This document shows, in pieces, positions 22,942 to 35,181 of a stretch of DNA of 64,000 nucleotides (positions are counted from its first letter, which is position 1; each line of letters opens with the position of its first letter). The DNA is taken from the NCBI GenBank assembly GCA_029876055.1, contig CM056875.1:6907001-6971000 (forward strand). The letters are read 5' to 3'. The notes beneath the pieces are model-generated. The model saw nothing but the letters and a program-made list of their open reading frames with translations, had not been told where the DNA came from and searched no databases. The position numbers were made by a program, and so were the translations under genes. The DNA is from Madurella fahalii. Taxonomy: Eukaryota > Ascomycota > Sordariomycetes > Sordariales.

Positions 22942-24020
22942 GCTCAACTTTTATTATTTCCCATGTAGAAGTTTGGAAAACTGGCAACTTGACTTTGCTG
23001 GGACTCCATGATCCATCATTAACCGTGGTGGTTGCTCTGACGTCAATGACACGGTCCGTCTCGCCCCAAGGGCCATAGCAAGAGCCAATAGGAGAAGATC
23101 CAGTGTCCCGAGGTTAAGGGTGCTGAAGAGTAACGTATTCCAGGTGTGCAAGGTCCACTGAAACTTGCAAACGGCCAGCTAGGCGCCTTGTACTGTACCC
23201 CAACGGGCCAAATGGCATCCGCCAGTGGTGTTGCGCCGCGCCTCGCCCCTTTCTTTCAATCTCCACAGCCAAGCATTAGGGTCAAGAGGCATCGTGCTAG
23301 TGTACAGTACACGGACCTTATGGATGCAACGTCACTCAACATCAATTATATGTCGAAACATACGAGGGTCAGCAGTTCAATCGTGCCACTGGGTGGAAAC
23401 AACGCCTTTTTTTTAAAAAAAAAAAAAAAAATTATTTATTTATTTTTACTTTATTTTGTTATACTTCATTTGCTGGAGCCTGTCTTTACCGAGCTCTAAG
23501 TTCTCGGACGTCTTAAGTCATCTCGTAGGTTTCTGGCGCCTCTTCGTCCGTTTGTTGTTCTGGCGCTAAAACGCGCCGGAGGGCCCCCGCGTCAGTTGAG
23601 CCAAATGAGATTGCCGTATTTCCACGGCTCCACAAGCTGGAAATCTCTAACCAATCGAGACATGCCTGTAGATCTCGGCCAGGGCTGACAGAGCTAAAAT
23701 TTCTGGGAGCCAGGGGCTGCACCGTTATCTTTCTTGCAGTCCTTCTGATCTTTGTCCCAAAGCTGTGCTGCATTTTCTCGCCGTGGCCAGAGTCTCGGCC
23801 CTTTCTTATTATCCCTGTCACTTTCACCTCCGTGGTTTGCAGTAGGAGGTAATTTTGGCCGCCTCGTGTTTTACAGTGGCCATAAGTTGATACTGTGACT
23901 CTCTTTACGTACCGACCGCCAGTAGCTGCTCGACCCAGCCCTCCTGACTCCTGCTTCCACTGCCCTCCGGTAGAAGCCCGGACGAAACGGCACAGTGGCA
24001 CATTGCCCGCCCATCACTCG
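22942..24020. other. Divergent promoter region
   Basis: Between the GFA-family gene (minus) and the desaturase (plus). Contains a T/A homopolymer stretch (23408-23432). A 162-codon minus frame (23513-24001) has no recognisable features. Confidence 0.45.
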
Positions 24021-25393
24021 ATGATGGATGATATCGTCTTTGACGAGCAGCTGACCAAGGCGGATCGCCTTGTCCTCAAAGCCTTGGCAGACGATTTGCG
24101 CGAACACTCGTCAGCCACAAAACATGGTATGCCCAAGTTACTAAGTCCTAGTCTATAATTAACTAACTTGTTCCCAACTGTGCAGCCAAGGGTCGGGATG
24201 ACGCTACCATTGCGACCCTAAGCGCCATAAACGATCCAAAGGATGCCCATTTCGAACCAACCGTGTTTAACGGGTTTGACCTTGGCAGTATCCGGCTTCC
24301 CCCGTTTCTAGATGCGTGGCTGTTGCGCCCCTACATCCGCATGGCCCGGTCCGTTGTCCGCGTCGAAACCGACGTCGTGATGCTCAACCACCTCTTGCTC
24401 TACTTTGCGACGTCGGTTCCCAGCGCGGCTTTTCTCTTCTGGCGCTTCTCTTGGCTCCACGGCCTGCTACACATGGTCATGCAGGGCAGCTACATGGGTC
24501 CCTACACCCTCATGATGCATCAACACATCCATCAGAGAGGCATCCTTGCCAAGCGCTTCAGCCTCATCGACACTATCTTCCCATACATCACCGACCCCCT
24601 GATGGGCCACACATGGAATTCGTACTACTACCACCACATCAAGCACCACCATGTCGAGGGCAACGGACCCGACGACCTCTCGTCTACCATCCGGTATCAA
24701 CGCGACGACATCTTTCACTTCCTTCACTATGTCGGCCGCTTCTTCTTCCTGATATGGCTGGACCTGCCTTTGTACTTTGCCCGGAAGGGGAGGACATCTC
24801 TTGCCGTGAAGGCGGGCTTCTGGGAGGGAGCCACCTATGTCACGCTTTACGCCTTGTACCGTCTGAATCCCCGCGCTGCTCTTTGTGTTGTCCTCCTGCC
24901 GCTGTTCTGTATGCGGATCGCCTTGATGACGGGAAACTGGGGTCAGCACGCTTTTGTGGACGACGAAGAGCCTGATTCGGACTACCGATCCAGCATCACG
25001 GTGATCGATGTTGTGGTAAGTATCTTCTTTTACCCCTAGGTGGAGCTCTTCAACAGCTAATGTCTTCTCTAATAGAGCAACCGGCACTGCTTCAACGATG
25101 GCTACCATACATCGCACCATCTCAACCCACTCCGTCACTGGCGTGAACACCCTGTCTCATTCCTCAAGAGCAAGGATACATATGCCTCACAGAACGCCCT
25201 CGTCTTCCACAATATCGACTACATGATGATCACGATCCGGCTGCTGCGTAAGGACTACAAGACGTTGGCAAAATGTATGGTGCCTATTGGCAATCAAATT
25301 TCCATGACGTTGGACGAGCGCGCCGCCTTCCTGAAGCGGCACACACGGAGGTTTACAGAGGAAGAGATCCGGAAGAAGTTCTCAAAGAAATGA
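24021..25393 (+). CDS. Membrane fatty acid desaturase/hydroxylase
   Basis: Exons 24021..24126, 24186..25015 and 25076..25393 (417 aa). Intron signals are GTATGC..GTGCAG and GTAAGT..AATAG. It has the three histidine boxes of the FA_desaturase superfamily: HQHIH (residues 147-151), HHIKHHH (185-191) and HTSHH..RHWREH (323-337), which hold a di-iron centre. Hydrophobic segments occur at about 108-122, 127-146, 238-250 and 280-300. It should act on a lipid acyl chain at the ER; position and substrate are not readable. It differs from the delta-9 type by lacking a C-terminal cytochrome b5 domain, so it needs a separate electron donor. Confidence 0.85.
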
Positions 25394-25591
25394 GAAGTGA
25401 TCCAACGGTCTTGAGGCTTGATGCCGGCGACGAGTATCACAACTACGTCGTAAATGTGTCCGAATCATGAGGAAGACCGCGCCGTACTATATATAGATCT
25501 CTTTAATCCACATAGATATTTTGTTTCTTACCGGACAGGCGGCGGCAGGTAAGATAAGAAAACTTCAGAAACAGCCAAAGAAAAAAAACAA

Positions 25592-25686
25592 TGCCCAGTA
25601 ACAGGATTGAACTGTTGACCTTCGCATCACCAATTATAATCAGGATTATATTAGTACGACGCTCTAACCAGCTGAGCTAACCGGGC
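25592..25686 (-). tRNA. tRNA-Ile (anticodon AAT) with intron
   Basis: On the minus strand the acceptor stem pairs GCCCGGT with ACTGGGC. The D-arm is TAGCTCAGCTGGTTAGAGC, the anticodon stem TCGTA pairs with TGCGA, the loop reads CTAATA with anticodon AAT, and the T-arm is AACAG-TTCAATC-CTGTT. An intron of about 21 nt sits at the usual place after position 37. Discriminator base is A. Total 95 nt. Confidence 0.88.
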
Positions 25687-26147
25687 TTCTAATTGGCGGT
25701 GGCTATATCGGCTCTCTTGTGCAGAAGCACCCCCTGACGTATTTTTGGCTCCAGGGCCTCTCAGCCCCTGAGCGCCCCGAAGCTGATCCCTCCGGTTTGA
25801 TAATGTCTTGGGTATAATTAGAAAAGCTTTTCTCAACCTAGCGACGGGATGTTTTGGCGGGGTGAGATGTAAAACCTCTGTTCGGAGAAAGAGCAAACGG
25901 CTCCAGGCTTATCCGCTGGCACGGAGAAGGTAATATCGCAAACGGTAATCGGCCACACTATCCTTAGGAGCTCGAACTGCTGTTAGATGGACTGTTGAAT
26001 GTCTAAGAACAGCTGGCTCTACCGTCGTCAAGCACGGAGACACGTGAGCTTTTGAATTCAATCATGTAATTCGATGGCTACAGCTTCCCTCATCACCGCT
26101 TCGTGACACCATCCCATATGCCTTATCAACCCACACGTCGACCACAA
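25687..26147. other. Intergenic region
   Basis: Between the tRNA and the cellulase 3' end. No gene seen. Confidence 0.45.
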
Positions 26148-28287
26148 TCACACCGTCAAAGTATACTCAACCCAATTCCCATTCCCCTCCGCGCGCGGAT
26201 AAAACTCCCACCGGAACGTTGTGTTCTGGCCCGACGCGATCACCGCATCGACCGCCGCCCTCGTGATCATCACCCTGTCATGGTCAAAATTCCACTGGCT
26301 GAGATACGTCTGTGCAACGAACAGAACACTCGTTAGCGCTCATCCCCTCGGTTTAGGTAGGTGCCTAGCTAGCAAAAGCAGCAGTAATCAGCGCACTTAC
26401 CCCGCGCCCTTTCTGCAGGCCGCCCAACCACTGCGTCCAATCGTCCACCAGGAACCCGCCGTCTGCCTTGGTGATCTCGACCGTCGCCGCCCGGTGCAGA
26501 CCGCGCCACTCGACGGGGATGTTCAGGTCCCCGTCCGCGGGCGCGTCCCGCGCGGGCGAGGACAGCGCGCTGAACCGCGGCACGTCCCACTGCACCAGCT
26601 CGATGCGAGTCGGCGCGCCCGAGGAGAAGGTCACGGTGATGTTGGCCTTGGTCCCCGGCGAGGCGGTCGCCGAGAGGTACTGTGCCAGGAAGGAGGCGTG
26701 GAAGGTGAGGGAGGCGTCGGCGTCGGCGTCGGACGGGGTGTAATCTCTGCCTTCGACCAGCCTGGTGGAGCCGATGGATAGGGGGCCGAAGGTGTTGCCG
26801 TTGAGGAGGAAGGGGAGGGTGTGGTCGGTCGGCGTGGTGCCGGCTTTGTTGAAGATGTAGGCGGAGCTGGCCTGCGTCATGGCGGCCGGGTCGGTGGTGC
26901 TGTCCGGCAGCGAGTTGGCCTCGCCGGCAGTAGCGTGCATGATGATGTCGATGGCGGTCTGGTCGCGCCACTTGCCCGTGGCGCGGTCGAGATTGTCGAG
27001 GCCGTTGTCCCAGAGCACAGGGAGGATGTCGAGGGATTTGGCGGTGCGCACGACGTGGTCGAACCATTTCCACCGAGCTGCCGGCTCGAGGTGGACTTGG
27101 GACGCGTCGAACTCGCCGAGGACGATGGGAACGTCGGTGAAGTTGCCTCGGACAGACGAGAGCTCGGCGGTTACGCCGGCTTTGTCGGCGTCGGAACCCC
27201 AGATGGTTTTGCCCCTGAACGTGTGTTAGTAGCTACATAAGCTGAGGGGTGCCAGGCTCCCTTTAGCTCACCAAGCATTGAAGACGAAGTCATCTTGTAT
27301 CAAATCAGTTAGCTATCGAGCCGGCCTAAGAGATTTCAGGGAGACAAACAAGGGTTGTAGAAGTGGAACTGGAATGCCCAAGGATTAGTAATGTTGGTCG
27401 GCGCCTTGAACCAGTGCATCTTGTCCGCCCCCATCCCTGGGCCAGATAGGGTGATCACTCTCTTTGTATTAAACCCCCCGGTCTCGGTTAAGGCTTGCAG
27501 GAACAAATCATTCAGCTTCATGAGTTTTGCGCCATCCTCGGCATTGTTCCCCGGGGGTTCGTTGATGGGCTCGAATGCAACGACCTCAGACTTGCAGCAC
27601 AGCTTGTTGGCGATCTGCAGCCACGAGGCATGGAACTTCTCCTGAATCATGGTCAGGTTGGCGCTGGGTTGGGAGACGTCGGCCCATGACCACGAGTCTT
27701 TTAGCCAAATTCTAGTTAGCAATTAGGAATAGGTAGGGCACGGATAGATATACCGTGGTGCATGTTGGTGATCACGTAAAGCCCCCTGGATGTGGCCATA
27801 TCCACTACATCTTCGACACGCTGCAGCCACTTCGGGTCAATGGACCAGTCCGGAGAGCTGCTCACATAGTGCTCGGCATATGTGACTAGCCCCGAATGTT
27901 AGGAGAGACAAGCCTCCGATGGGCGGGCGGAGTTCCATACCCGGAATCCGCACAGATTTGAAACCTGCAGCCTTGACATAGTCTAGTGTGGACTCTTGAA
28001 AGCGAGGATTGTTCCAAGAGCCCTCGTCAGGCAAGGCATCGAGTGTGTTGCCGATGTTCCAGCCTGGATTGGCTGCCTTGACCCATTCCTGGGCGGAGAG
28101 CGGCTTGAACGCAGCAGACGCGCAATCGCAGGCTGATTCCTGCAAGGCTGGTATCAGAATCTGTTGTGTTTTATGTTTTGAGGGGAAAGTGGAATACCCG
28201 TTTCAACCAGGCTGTGTGCCTGGTGGGGTTGGCGGACACCGAATGCGCCGCGACGAGGGCAATCGCTGCCGCTTCTAAAGCTTTCAT
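26148..28287 (-). CDS. Secreted GH5 endoglucanase with CBM_X2 and CBM46-like domains
   Basis: Seven exons: 28198..28287, 27941..28139, 27754..27885, 27350..27697, 27272..27293 (22 bp), 26401..27214, 26148..26309 (588 aa). Residues 1-19 are a signal peptide (cut after SVSA), followed by a Lys-Arg at 29-30. The GH5 (beta/alpha)8 domain carries NPGWNIGNTLDA, KSVRIPVTYAEHY, NMHHDSW, FEPINEPPG (acid/base Glu187) and VPIVLGEFDAS (nucleophile Glu298). An Ig-like CBM_X2 domain follows (LPFLLNGNTFGPL..DYTPSDADAD), then a C-terminal domain resembling CBM46 (KGRGTYLSQWNFDHD..RWEFYPRAEG). The GH5-X2-CBM46 order is best known from bacterial Cel5B, where CBM46 helps form the substrate cleft for beta-glucan and xyloglucan. 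Likely a plant cell wall beta-1,4-glucanase. Confidence 0.88.
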
Positions 28288-29690
28288 TGCGAAATAAAGC
28301 AGGTGGTCTCCAGAAGTGGTAAGGGACTATGTCTGCTCCAAGCCGCAACTGAGGATGCTGAAATTCATTGTAGTTCAAGGTAGAGGTAGAGATACATATG
28401 GTGAAAAACGAGAACGGCGCTTTGCCCCTCAGGGGAATGTGTAACCCACAGCTCACTGCAACGTGGGCATGATTGCCGACTACCTTTCACAGCTGGAATA
28501 TTAGTGGAGGACTTTAAAAAACCCATCGGTCCAGGCTCGAGGAAACGGTTACTTCGGAGCCCGATCCGCGGTGCCGGGTTGTGACAAACGGAGTTATCGG
28601 CTCCGTGCATCCTCCAATTCAGCCTGGATAGAGCGAGGATCCCACGATGATCAGCCATACTTTACAGGGTTCAGCTAAATGGTTAGCGACCAAGACGAGA
28701 ATATCTCTCGAACTGAATGACGAACCGAATGCACATAAAGGGATATCTAGTACTAATGTGGGAAGGAGAGAGCTTTCCGTCAACTGGACATGCTGCCGGA
28801 AGCATGCGATGTAAACCCCAGCGATGATGCTGTATGACCAAACTGGAAACTAATCAGTATGGCAATCCAATTCCAGGATGGCATTTGTGTCCGTTTAACA
28901 ACGCTCCCTATGCTGCCCGGCAGGAACCGCAAGGTACGGTAATCCCGCTTAGGGTCCTGATAATTAGTTGCCAACGCGCTGGTACAATTAGCGTAGGTCC
29001 CTTTTGAGTAGACAAAATTTCACATTATTATCGTGGCAGCGTCGGCGCAGGTTCTATCTCCTACACTTCGTAGAACTACTCAACGGTTGTATACCTGCTA
29101 GATTGCAAACGAGCCGGGCTACCATAATCCCCAGTCCTTCAATGTCATCCTTCTAACCCAGATGATGGGCGTGACTTCTGAATCATTGCAAAAGTTGTCA
29201 AGATCACCGCCACTGCAAACGGAAAAAGGCCAAGCGATGCGGACTACGATTTCGATCTTGGCTTCTCGGCTGCGTCCCAGGCGCGACTTCGTTTCTTCAA
29301 CCGAATTCTTGGTGGACAGCGGCGGCTGTCTTTCAGTGGCATATGCTAGCGGTGCCAATGGGTCTTCACTAAAGGAACTCCGGCTGTTGAGCCGGCCGCA
29401 GTCATGATTTGGACTGACTCGACGATTATGTCAACTGCTTCCCCGCGGGTCCGGTAATCTCGAGCACGAAACTTGGGTTAATCCCTATCGCGTTGTCGAT
29501 CCCGCCGGTTGTCCAAGTGAAATGTCCCGCGTTCTGAGCATTCTCCAAGGTTAGGTGGGTTCACAGAAGTTGGGACTGAAATGAGGCCCGGGAGAACGGG
29601 CAATGACGCCGATCTTGCCACCGGGTGTGTCCCAGGGTTGGATGCGGATATACAGATAGCTAGGTACCTATTGGGGAAAAGTGGACCGGT
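28288..29690. other. Intergenic region
   Basis: Upstream of the cellulase. No supported gene. Short AT-rich blocks at 28670-29110 look like decayed repeat DNA. Confidence 0.45.
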
Positions 29691-30207
29691 TTACGCTGGT
29701 CTATCGGCCTGGATCTGATAGCCACCCTCAGCCTTCTCTACAATCCAACGACTCTCCGCACTTCGTAGAGACTCATTCATCGCCCCCCTAATCAGGTCTA
29801 CTCCGACCTTCTTGTCTGCTACTACATTTACATGCGAATACGTATGGCGATGTTCCTTTTTACCAATCTGGGCCTGGACATTGACGAAGGGCACCTGCTT
29901 CCCGCGAATAGTTACATTGATGACGCCCTACGGTATAACCTTCAGCTTCTATTCCTCGATGACAAGATCGACTCTGACTTACCTGACGATCAATAGTTGC
30001 TGTATCCAACGGAACCTTATCCTTCACGGCTTTCAGTTCGGGACTGCGATCAATATCGGCTCGGGATACGCTGACGAACTGAGGGGGCCCGCCTTTGGAG
30101 GACAGCGTATGCTCCTGGAACCCGCCCTTGGAGTCGTTGATCATCCATTCGACCACAGTAGTCTGCCACTTGTCGGCAGGAGTGACATTGTCGTTATTAG
30201 TTGCCAT
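29691..30207 (-). CDS. Unknown 153-aa soluble protein
   Basis: Exons 29983..30207 and 29691..29927, joined in phase 0 by an intron with GTAAGT and TACCGTAG. The protein starts MATNNDNVTPADKWQ and contains WMINDSKGGF, SRADIDRSPELKAV and, in exon 2, a basic VTIRGKQVPFVNVQAQIGK followed by HRHTYSHVNVVADKK and a helical SLRSAESRWIVE. No signal peptide, membrane segment or metal-binding motif. I recognise no family. The balanced composition and exact splice join support a real gene rather than chance. Confidence 0.6.
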
Positions 30208-32917
30208 AGTCTGCTCTGAGCAAGTGGTATCTTGGGCTAGGAGAAATTTCCTGACAGGAAAAGTTCTCTTGCTGGGAAGGGCCTGGCGCAGGTAGATTTT
30301 AAATCGAGGTCTGGACTTCCCCGTTCCCACAACCACGACGTGCAGTTCCTGGTATATTAATACCCACATCGACTGCAAAGCGTCATTGCTTGACTGGCTA
30401 AGTACCTTGGGTAGCACCCACATATCGGCAGCAAAGAGTGCTGAAGTACAAAGTACTATACACCGCCAACGGCTCTCATGATTGAGGGAAATGCACGCCG
30501 GCCAGTCCAATGAAATTATCTATAGAGAGCCTCCTGCGGGATGTTAACTCGATCATCTTTCCGATCAGTACGACGTCCTTGTGCTGAATGGCCCAGTAGT
30601 GCGCCACCGTGACGCAGAACGAGGCCTCTGCTTGTTGATTTCGTCCTCAGCTTTAATAAGGATCTGTTTACGGCAACCGCGCCAGACGCGGGTGGCTCGC
30701 ATCGGACCCGATGCTGTGCATTTGATGTATCCATAATTGGCCGTGATGGAAGCCGTTCGGGAGGATCTTTGATGCCCAAGCCCGCGAGGTTGCGACGTCG
30801 GGTGGTCGGATGCTACCCCCCTTCTGACAGTGCTCCAGTAAACATGCGGCGCCGCCCCACTGATGTCTAGAACTTGGAATACGAGGCGGTCACCAAGGTG
30901 CTGTCAACCCCACCACCGAAGCCGAACCTTGCTGCATATCGCGTAGTTCACGGCTGAGCGTGGGTGGCGAGAGCCCGAGAGAGAGAGAACGGAATATGAA
31001 GCACATTTCGTTGAGCAGGTAGGTACTGATTTATAGCAGCAGCTACCTAAATGAATTCACCACCTTAGCATCGAGTACTGTACCTTGGTAGGCACTCTGT
31101 TGAGGGTGACCTTCGAGCCAGCCAGACCATCGGACATGCTCCAAAAGCTTGTAGCCCCCCGTAGCGCTCTCTGTTGCTTTATTTCCTAAAGCAGTCTGCC
31201 GAGTAAGCCGCGGTTTTGACGCTTCCTTTTTCTGCTTACTGAGGTATCCGTTAGTTTTGACTGGGTGATGCATGGGCCAAACTACAGTAGACATGGCCAG
31301 GCCTACACTGCTTACACTAGTGTTGTCAAGTCGACCCACCAACCAAAGTGAGCCGTCCGCTAGATTGGGTCCTAACGGGAGGGTTGTTATCGTCTGGGTA
31401 GATGGACTGTGTAATCCACTGCCTTGCCCAGGGCTGGGAAGATGAGGGGAAATGGAGCACAATGACTGATGACAGGATGCAACCCAATGAGATGTCCTTC
31501 TCACTTGAGGCGGGGAGCATCGTCTCCGCCATTATGGACACCACGCTACATCTCCGGGTGATGGAAAAGTGGGCCTGGCAGATGCTGAACTCTGATTCAA
31601 AATCCTCACTGCGAGATCCTGAGAAGATGGTAACATTACCTTACTTAGCCAACTGCTTGGGTGCATGTTAAGTTGGGTTATTGGAAACTGCAAACTAATG
31701 CTAAGGCCAGTCTTAAGTTAAGTTAACAATCGATGTTTAAGATGTTATTTTTCCAGTTCGCATTGTCCACAGATTCATTCTGAAGGGCATATGGTCGGTA
31801 GGTAACAACCCCCGGTAGCCACCCACTAGCCACCCCAGCCACCCATCACATGTGCCCTATGGACCGACGGGTCTGAGGCTCTGAGCACCTGAGACCACTT
31901 CAATGAATGAGAGTCTGCACCAGAGACCAAAGTAGAGAGGCGGTATCTCCAACGCTTGGCTCGTTCCGAAGAGCCTAAATTTGTCCGGCACGAGAATTAT
32001 GGGGAATCAAGTCGCTCATCTCGCTGCTCCTTCCTTTCGGGTGTACAGTGGTTTACCCAACCAAATTACACTATTTTAGCGCCGTCAAGCCCAGTCGCGG
32101 CGCGGCAACCGAGGCTGCAGCAGCCCGTCCCGTGCCTCGATCGATTCTCCATTAATACTCCATTAATTTTAGCAACATTTTCATCCCGCTGTGAAAACAC
32201 GCAACCGCCTCTGCTGCTCTGCATTTCTTCATCGTCGCATTAAGCATTGAACTGCACATTGCCGCTCTCGAAGGCGTGCCTCATCACGCCAATCATTTCC
32301 ACTGTCCGGATCCTCGGTCGCTTTCGCCCACTCTCGCCATCGCGCCGACCGGTGTCTCTCGTTGCGACACGCCAAGCTACTAAGCGGTGGGTTTCCGTGG
32401 GTCGTGGGTGACATCGCCGGCACCTCGTGGAGCGTGCTGTTGCTTTGACCAAGCCGGCCATCTCCTCTTCCGGGCGTGTGGTTAGCGCCAAGATAGGCGA
32501 GCATGCTCCTGTCGAGACTGCGAGCGAGGATGGGCTGTCTTCCGTTCGGCGTTGCCCTCATCAGTCCAGGGATACCACTGCCCCGGCGACCTGGCTGCTT
32601 CTCCCGGCAAGGCTCATGGCTGTAATTTATTTAGACGCATCGCATTATAACCATGAACTTGGGTTGCATCCGCGCAGGAACCGCACAACCCTTCTCGGGA
32701 AAGCCCAGGGAGCCGCTTGGCAATGTAATCTGGCGATGCACCCTTCTCGAACAATCGTCGAGCCCTGATCCCGGGGCCGCGTCGCTCTGGTACGCCAGTA
32801 CTAAAACCCTCCGAGCTCCCGCTTGCTTTGGGATCGGCGTCTGGCCCACCTCGCTCGACTCTTGCCTCTGTCCATCCCTGGTTCCGGTCCCGATCCGCCC
32901 CCGCCGGCACCTACACG
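30208..32917. other. 2.7-kb gene-free region
   Basis: Divergent upstream region of the 153-aa gene and the FAD oxidase. Open frames up to 153 codons occur (31043-31504 minus) but have no domain-like pattern. The part from 32200 is GC-rich and probably the oxidase promoter and leader. Confidence 0.45.
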
Positions 32918-34921
32918 ATGCGGAGTGGCGTCTTCAGCCTCCTGTGCGGCGCGGTGCTGCTCGTGCGCCATGTTAGCGCCCAAGGCACTGCGCAAGCCGC
33001 CAGTTCCTCGTCACCGAGATGGGTGTACCGGAGACAGAGCGGAGCTGACTACGCTTGCAAGTGCTATCCGGGTGACGACTGCTGGCCCAGCGACGTGCAG
33101 TGGCGGAATCTCAACAAGACGGTCGGCGGGAATCTGCATGTCAACATCCCCCCCGGGGCACCCTGCTACAGTACCTTCCAGGGGCCATTGGGCACCGTAA
33201 ACACGTACAATGCGGCCGAATGCGAGAAGGTGACTGCTGGATGGCCTAATGAACAGTTCCAGTGAGTCAGGAGCCTCTCTGTAGCGTCCCGCTGTCGATG
33301 TACACACGATACTAAACCACTTCCGCCAGAGTCGAATTGCCTGCTGCAGGCCTCTGGACCTACTTCACCAATGACACCTGCCGGCCAACCACTAACCCAT
33401 CCGACACCTGCACTCTAGGTTACTACCCAGCCCTTGTGATCATGGCCAAGACCGTCGCTCATATCCAGGCCGGCATCAATTTCGCCAGGGACAACAACCT
33501 GCGCCTGGTCATCCGCAACACCGGACACGACTTCCTCGGCCGCAGCGTCGGCTGGGGCGCCCTTGTCATCAACACGCACAGTTTCCAGGACATCAGGTTC
33601 TCAGACTCGTGGCGCGGCGGCTGCGGATACACCGGCTCAGCCGTAACCGTGGGTGCTGGCGTGCAGGCCTTCAAGGTCCTGGAGCAGGCCCATGCCCTCA
33701 ATCCTCCCAAGATCATGGTTACGGGAGAATGCTCGGTAAGGGGGGAGTCGGAATCCGATATTGTCGACGGGTCCAGAGCTGACATGGAATATCCAGACCG
33801 TTGGTGTGGCGGGTGGTCTCGTCCAGGGCGGTGGGCACGGGCCCCTGACCAACCTCTACGGCTTCCTCGCCGACACGGCGCTCCAGTTCAAGGTCATCAC
33901 TGCCGATGGCAAGCTGCTGACTGCCAGCCCCAAGGCCAATGCGGACCTCTTCTGGGCTCTGAAGGGCGGTGGTCCGGCCGCCTTCGCCGTCATCGTCGAG
34001 GCGACGTACAAGACGTTCGATGACAAGCCGAGCGCGGGCATAAACCTCGATATCAACGCGTCGCACACAACCAACGCCACGCTCTTCTGGGAGGCTGTCC
34101 GGAAATTCCACGGCTACAGCACCCACTTTGTCGACAATGGTCTGTATGTCTATTATGAGCTGGGGCCTGGCTTGAACCTCCATGTGCACCCCTTCGTAGC
34201 GATAGGCAAGAGCCCCGCCCAGCTACAGGCTATCGTAAAGCCGCTCTTCGACGATCTCGACGCGCTCGATATCCGCTATTCGACGAGCAGCCAGGACTTT
34301 GCCACTTTTTACGAACTGTACAACGCCATGTTCGAAATTGAGATGGCTGGTAACTCGGCGCTGACTGGCGGGTGGACGATTGGCCGCGCCGACGTGGAGA
34401 ACAACCACAGTGCCATCATTGAAGCGTTCCAGACCGTCTTTGAAGCCGGCTCCTTCATGGTCGGTCACATGTGGAATGCCGGCCACGGCCTGCCGAAGGA
34501 GGAATGGGGCAACAGTGCCGTTAACCCCCGCTTCCGCAACGTCGTTGACAAACTCATCACTATCGTGCCCGTGGCCGGAAATGCCCCTCTCGCCGAGAAG
34601 GAGGCTGCTCAGCACCGGCTAACATACGTCGTCGACGGTGCGCTACGCGCCGCTGCTCCCAACGGCGCGGCCTACATCAATGAGGTAAGCCGACTTGCCC
34701 TAGTATGAGCTGCTTGTCAGCGACATGATTTAACACTAGATAATCAGGCCGATCCTTTCCAGCCCAACTGGCAGGATGCTTTCTGGGGCACCAACTACCC
34801 GACTCTGCTCAAAGCCAGGAAGAAGTGGGATCCCAATGGCGTCTTCTACTCTGTCTCCACCCCCGGAACGGAGAACTGGGAGCAGATCGAGACGGGCACG
34901 AGGCTTTGCCGCAAGCTTTGA
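32918..34921 (+). CDS. Secreted berberine-bridge-like FAD oxidase (bicovalent FAD)
   Basis: Exons 32918..33261, 33330..33735, 33797..34684 and 34748..34921 (603 aa); all joins restore the frame. Residues 1-21 are a signal peptide (cut before QGTAQA). The FAD_binding_4 domain has NTGHDFLGRS with His181 and VTGECSTVGVAGGLVQGGGHG with Cys249, the two residues that hold FAD by 8-alpha and 6-S bonds in BBE-like enzymes. The C-terminal BBE motif is NWQDAFWGTNYPTLLKARKKWDPNGVFY. Cysteines near the N-terminus (CKCYPGDDCW) suggest disulfides in the secreted form. Such enzymes oxidise sugars, chito- or cello-oligosaccharides or secondary metabolites and make H2O2; substrate not deducible here. The GH5 cellulase lies 4.6 kb away but no co-regulation can be seen. 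Confidence 0.88.
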
Positions 34922-35181
34922 TTTCATTGTACATTGGTTAATTATGACAAGGGGCAGCGGGTAAAATTCAGTAACTGGGTGGTACGGTCCTTCGCAGCAT
35001 ATACATATACTATATTCCAAAACAAGCACATGTAGCAATACGCAGATTTCGCTTTTTTCGTACTATCTAGCATCTCTTGTCTTTCCCGACCTGCCAGATT
35101 GCCTAAACTCCTCACATAATGTTCTTCCGGATACAAATCGGTTGGAGGCGCTTTGCTCAGCTACGACACGTTGGACGTAAG

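Noticed and set aside
17886..25393. Secondary-metabolite cluster (MFS, APH, GFA, desaturase)
   Set aside because: No PKS, NRPS, terpene cyclase or pathway regulator is present.
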